A stretch of 9,209 nucleotides of DNA from Deltaproteobacteria bacterium (GTDB lineage Bacteria > Desulfobacterota > Anaeroferrophillalia > Anaeroferrophillales > Tharpellaceae): assembly GCA_013153415.1 (NCBI GenBank), contig JAADEO010000086.1, positions 1 to 9,209 of the forward strand. Reading direction: 5' to 3'. Made by a program: the position numbers and the translations under genes. The notes beneath the pieces were generated by a model. It was not told where the DNA came from. It saw only the letters and a program-made list of their open reading frames with translations, and ran no database searches. Below, piece after piece: positions 6,260 to 9,209 of the stretch. Within the stretch, counting starts at the first letter, position 1; the number at the start of each line of letters is the position of its first letter.

Positions 6260-7207
6260 ATGGCATTTTCAGCACAGACAGAGAAGTATTCCGGGAAAAT
6301 GGGCACCCTGACTTTCGGCAGCGGTGACCAGGCGCTCACCGTTGGCGGTCAGGCGGCCATGCCTTTCTGCACCTTTGACGGCGAAATTCCGCACAAACCC
6401 ATCGTCGCCATGGAAGTTTACGATGTGGTCGATCCCGAGTGGCCGGCTGCCGTGGTTGAGCCTTTCAAAGATGTGATCAATGACCCGATCGCCTGGGCCA
6501 AGAAGAATATCGAAGAGTATGGCGCCAAGGCCATCTGCCTGCAGCTGGCTTCGACCGATCCCAACGGTGAAAACAAGAGCGCCGATTACGCCGCCGAGCT
6601 GGTCGGCAAAATGATCGACGCCATTTCGGTTCCCCTGGTTGTCTGGGGCAGCGGCAACATCGAAAAAGATGCCGAAGTCCTCTCCAAGGTCTGCGAAGCC
6701 AATGAAGGCAAAAATCTGCTCATCGGTCCGGCCGTCGAAGAGAACTACAAGAAGATCGCCGCCGCCTGTCTCGGTTACGGTCACAATGTCGTTTCCCAGA
6801 GTCCGATCGATGTCAACATGGCCAAACAGATGAACATCCTCATCAACAACCTCGGCCTGCCGATGGAAAAGATCATCATGGAACCCTCAACCGGTGCTCT
6901 CGGTTATGGGGTTGAGTACTCCTATTCGGTTATGGAGCGGATCTCGCTGGCCGCCCTGGCTCAGAATGACGAGAAGATGCAGTGCCCGATGATCAACGAT
7001 CTCGGTAAAGAGTGCTGGAAGGCCCGTGAAGTCAAGCTGACGGAAGAGGAAGAGCCGGCTTTCGGTCCCGACATGGAAAAACGCGGCGTTCTCTGGGAAG
7101 CCACCACCGGCATCGATATGCTGCTGGCCGGCTCCAACCTGCTGATCATGCGTAACCCCAAAGCGGTCAAACTGGTTGAAGAGTGCATCGACGAGCTCTT
7201 GGCCTAG
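6260..7207 (+). CDS. acsD: corrinoid iron-sulfur protein, small (delta) subunit
   Basis: AcsD pairs with AcsC to form the corrinoid iron-sulfur protein, which takes the methyl group from methyl-THF (through the AcsE methyltransferase) and passes it to the A-cluster of acetyl-CoA synthase. The 315-aa protein has the usual length and begins MAFSAQTEKYSGKMGTLTFG. Recognisable stretches are the PFCTFDGEIPHKP region near residues 35-47, AICLQLASTDPN (about 94-105), PLVVWGSGN, LLIGPAVEENYKKIAAA, IMEPSTGALGYGVEYS and the C-terminal GIDMLLAGSNLLIMRNPKA. These fit the TIM-barrel delta-subunit family (CdhD/AcsD). No frameshift or missing segment is seen. The start is supported by AGGAGG at 6246-6251, 8 bases before the ATG. 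The gene probably has its own promoter(s) in the preceding gap and is co-transcribed with acsB 68 bases downstream. Confidence 0.95.
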   Translation: MAFSAQTEKYSGKMGTLTFGSGDQALTVGGQAAMPFCTFDGEIPHKPIVAMEVYDVVDPEWPAAVVEPFKDVINDPIAWAKKNIEEYGAKAICLQLASTDPNGENKSADYAAELVGKMIDAISVPLVVWGSGNIEKDAEVLSKVCEANEGKNLLIGPAVEENYKKIAAACLGYGHNVVSQSPIDVNMAKQMNILINNLGLPMEKIIMEPSTGALGYGVEYSYSVMERISLAALAQNDEKMQCPMINDLGKECWKAREVKLTEEEEPAFGPDMEKRGVLWEATTGIDMLLAGSNLLIMRNPKAVKLVEECIDELLA

Positions 7208-7275
7208 ACTTTACACAACACTGAAATCTTCGTCTAAAAAGCAGGCAAGAAGTCTGCACCAGGAGGATATAAGAT

Positions 7276-9209
7276 ATGTCTAAACTGATCATCACCGCCG
7301 CCATCCGCGGTGCCCACGCCATCGTCGACCGGGTCGAAGGTAAAGTTAACGCCGCCATCCAGGAATACGGCGCCGACAAAGAGGTCGTTCTGCCGAACAC
7401 CGCCTATTACCTGCCCGTCATCTACGGTATCACCGGCTACAAGGTCGAGAAACTCGGCGACATGCCCGGAGTTATCGAAAAATGCCGCCAACTGCTGCCC
7501 GAACTGCCGGCCGAAGAAGCTTGGCTGCCGTACTTAGGCCCCGGCCTCGACGCCGGTATGGCCACCGCTTTCGCTTTCGAGCTCGAAGAATCCCTGCTCT
7601 ATCTCGACCCGGAAAAGTGCCCCTACCTGCCGAGCAAGGAAGATCCGGAAGACACCGATCCCGATATCTGGCTCGGTGCCGCCGACGACATTATCCTGCG
7701 TAAACGTGGGGTCGAGTTCGTTGACGGTTCGGCTCCCGGTTTCGCCGCCATCGTCGGTGCTGCCAAGGACGTCGAAACCGCCGTCAAGATCGCCAAGGAA
7801 CTTCAGGAAAAGAGCATCTACGTCTTCATGGCGAGCTCCAATCCTCAGGGCGTCTCCTTTGCCGAACAGCTCAAAGAGGGCGGCGTCCAGCTCGGCTGGA
7901 ACACCCGTCTCGTACCTTTCGGCAAACCGACTTCGGCCGCCATCCACGCTCTCGGTTTCGCAACCCGCGCCGCCCTGACTTTCGGTGGTAAGACCCCCGG
8001 CGACTTCAAAGAAGTCCTGAAATACAGTAAAGACCGCGTCTTCGCCTTCGTTCTCGCTCTGGACGAGGTCGACGATGAGAAATACGCTGCGGCTGCCGGC
8101 TGTATCAACTGGGGTTACCCGACCATCGCCGACACCGACATTCCCGAGATTCTGCCGACCGGCATCTGTACTTACGAGCACGTCGTCTCCAACATCCCGC
8201 AGGAAGAGATCGTTTCCAAGGCGATCGAGATCCGCGGTCTCAAGATCACCATCTCCAAGATCGACATTCCGATGTCCTACGGTCCCGCTTTCGAAGGTGA
8301 GCGGATCAAAAAGGATGCGATGTTCGTCGAGCTCGGTGGACCCAAGTCGATTGGTTTCGAATTCGCCTACTCCAAACCTCTGGACCAGGTCGATGACGGC
8401 AAATTCACGGTTGTCGGGCCCAACATCAAGGATATCGAAGCCGGCGCTCTGCTGCCGATCGGGATCTGGATCGAACTGGCCGGCCGTAAGCTGCAGGAAG
8501 ACTTCGAGCCGATTCTCGAGCGCCAGTGCCATCACCTGCTGAACGGCGCCGAGGGTATCCTCCATATCGGCCAGCGTGATATCGTCTGGATGCGCGTTTC
8601 CAAGAAAGCTGTCGAAGCCGGTTTCACTCTGGAGCATTTCGGTACCATCCTGCACGCCAAACTGCACAACGAATTCGGTGCTATCGTCGACAAAGTTCAG
8701 GTTACCATCTTCACCGATGAAGAGAAGGTTAAAGAACACCTCGAAGTCGCCCGCAAGACCTGGGTCGAGCGTGACAACCGTCTCTCCGACATGAACGACG
8801 AGACCACCGAAACCTATTACTCCTGTTCGCTCTGCCAGTCCTTCGCTCCGACCCACGTCTGCGTCGTGACCCCCGAGCGTCCCGGTCTCTGCGGTGCCTA
8901 CAACTGGCTCGACTGCCGGGCTTCCTACGAAATCAACGAGCACGGCCCCAACCAGCCGATCGCCAAGGGCGACGTGGTAGACGAGCGTCTCGGCAAATGG
9001 AAAGGCGTCGACGAATTCGTGGCTCCGGCTTCCGGTAACGCTTTCGAGTCATTCTCGGCCTACTCCATCCTGGTCGACCCAATGACCTCTTGCGGTTGTT
9101 TCGAAGCCATCGCCGCCTGTCTCTTCGCCGCCAACGGCATCATGGTCGTCGACCGCGACTACCCGGGCGAGACTCCCTGCGGTATGGCCTTCTCGACCCT
9201 GGCCGGCTC
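7276..9209 (+). CDS. acsB: acetyl-CoA synthase (CODH/ACS catalytic subunit), 3' partial
   Basis: AcsB condenses the methyl group from the corrinoid protein with CO and CoA to make acetyl-CoA on the Ni-Ni-[4Fe-4S] A-cluster. The frame runs from ATG 7276 off the window end: 644 codons of an expected 730 or so. AGGAGG (7261-7266) lies 9 bases before the ATG. The protein has the long N-terminal region of bacterial enzymes that contacts CO dehydrogenase; archaeal CdhC lacks it. The A-cluster residues are complete: Cys517, Cys520, Cys529 and Cys539 (C-x2-C-x8-C-x9-C) and Cys606-Gly-Cys608. All match Moorella Cys506, 509, 518, 528, 595 and 597 with a constant shift of 11, and Phe523 matches the Phe512 near the CO site. 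The enzyme therefore looks intact and active. It shares a likely transcript with acsD, and no terminator is seen in the 68-base gap. Confidence 0.97.
   Translation, partial: MSKLIITAAIRGAHAIVDRVEGKVNAAIQEYGADKEVVLPNTAYYLPVIYGITGYKVEKLGDMPGVIEKCRQLLPELPAEEAWLPYLGPGLDAGMATAFAFELEESLLYLDPEKCPYLPSKEDPEDTDPDIWLGAADDIILRKRGVEFVDGSAPGFAAIVGAAKDVETAVKIAKELQEKSIYVFMASSNPQGVSFAEQLKEGGVQLGWNTRLVPFGKPTSAAIHALGFATRAALTFGGKTPGDFKEVLKYSKDRVFAFVLALDEVDDEKYAAAAGCINWGYPTIADTDIPEILPTGICTYEHVVSNIPQEEIVSKAIEIRGLKITISKIDIPMSYGPAFEGERIKKDAMFVELGGPKSIGFEFAYSKPLDQVDDGKFTVVGPNIKDIEAGALLPIGIWIELAGRKLQEDFEPILERQCHHLLNGAEGILHIGQRDIVWMRVSKKAVEAGFTLEHFGTILHAKLHNEFGAIVDKVQVTIFTDEEKVKEHLEVARKTWVERDNRLSDMNDETTETYYSCSLCQSFAPTHVCVVTPERPGLCGAYNWLDCRASYEINEHGPNQPIAKGDVVDERLGKWKGVDEFVAPASGNAFESFSAYSILVDPMTSCGCFEAIAACLFAANGIMVVDRDYPGETPCGMAFSTLAG

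Noticed and set aside
7534..8943. 469-aa open frame on the minus strand across acsB
   Set aside because: It lies fully antisense to acsB, including the A-cluster region, and shows no motif of its own.
1..9209. CRISPR array, transposon ends, tRNA or rRNA genes
   Set aside because: No regular direct repeats, transposase-like frame or cloverleaf-like segment was seen on either strand.

Overview
The window carries part of a Wood-Ljungdahl (reductive acetyl-CoA) locus, with all genes on the + strand. The codon choice is GC-rich. The bacterial-type acetyl-CoA synthase has a long N-terminal region, the formate-tetrahydrofolate ligase is a long form, and an HD-type tRNA nucleotidyltransferase lies next door. 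Together these suggest an anaerobic bacterium, perhaps of the Desulfobacterota/Desulfuromonadia kind. That placement is an inference from general resemblance and is not firm. The pathway could run towards acetate synthesis or acetate oxidation, and the sequence does not say which.

Layout. Positions 1-930 hold the 3' part of a tRNA nucleotidyltransferase/poly(A) polymerase-family gene with an HD domain, cut by the window edge. A weak terminator follows. Positions 931-1308 are non-coding but rich in signals: a good sigma70-type promoter (990-1018), an RNA able to fold into a long interrupted rod (about 1020-1170, 6S-like in outline), an intrinsic terminator (1175-1225), a perfect 17-bp dyad (1228-1244) and a hairpin with a GNRA loop (1260-1277). 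Then comes fhs (1309-3090). Its 3' flank has a 15+15 perfect inverted repeat and a separate terminator-like hairpin. Next are acsV (3324-5306) and, with no gap, cooC (5307-6059). A 200-bp AT-rich gap with two possible tandem promoters separates these from acsD (6260-7207) and acsB (7276 to beyond the window end).

How the genes work together. Fhs activates formate on tetrahydrofolate in the methyl branch. The methyl group finally reaches the corrinoid iron-sulfur protein, whose small subunit is AcsD. AcsB (acetyl-CoA synthase) joins the methyl group, CO and CoA. AcsV is a ferredoxin-ASKHA protein that re-reduces inactive Co(II) corrinoid. CooC is an ATPase that helps load nickel into CO dehydrogenase/acetyl-CoA synthase. 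The CO dehydrogenase subunit, the large corrinoid protein subunit (AcsC) and the methyltransferase (AcsE) are not in the window; downstream of acsB is the natural place to look.

The coding part is a known pathway and not a new system. The least explained part is the structured non-coding DNA between the tRNA nucleotidyltransferase and fhs.
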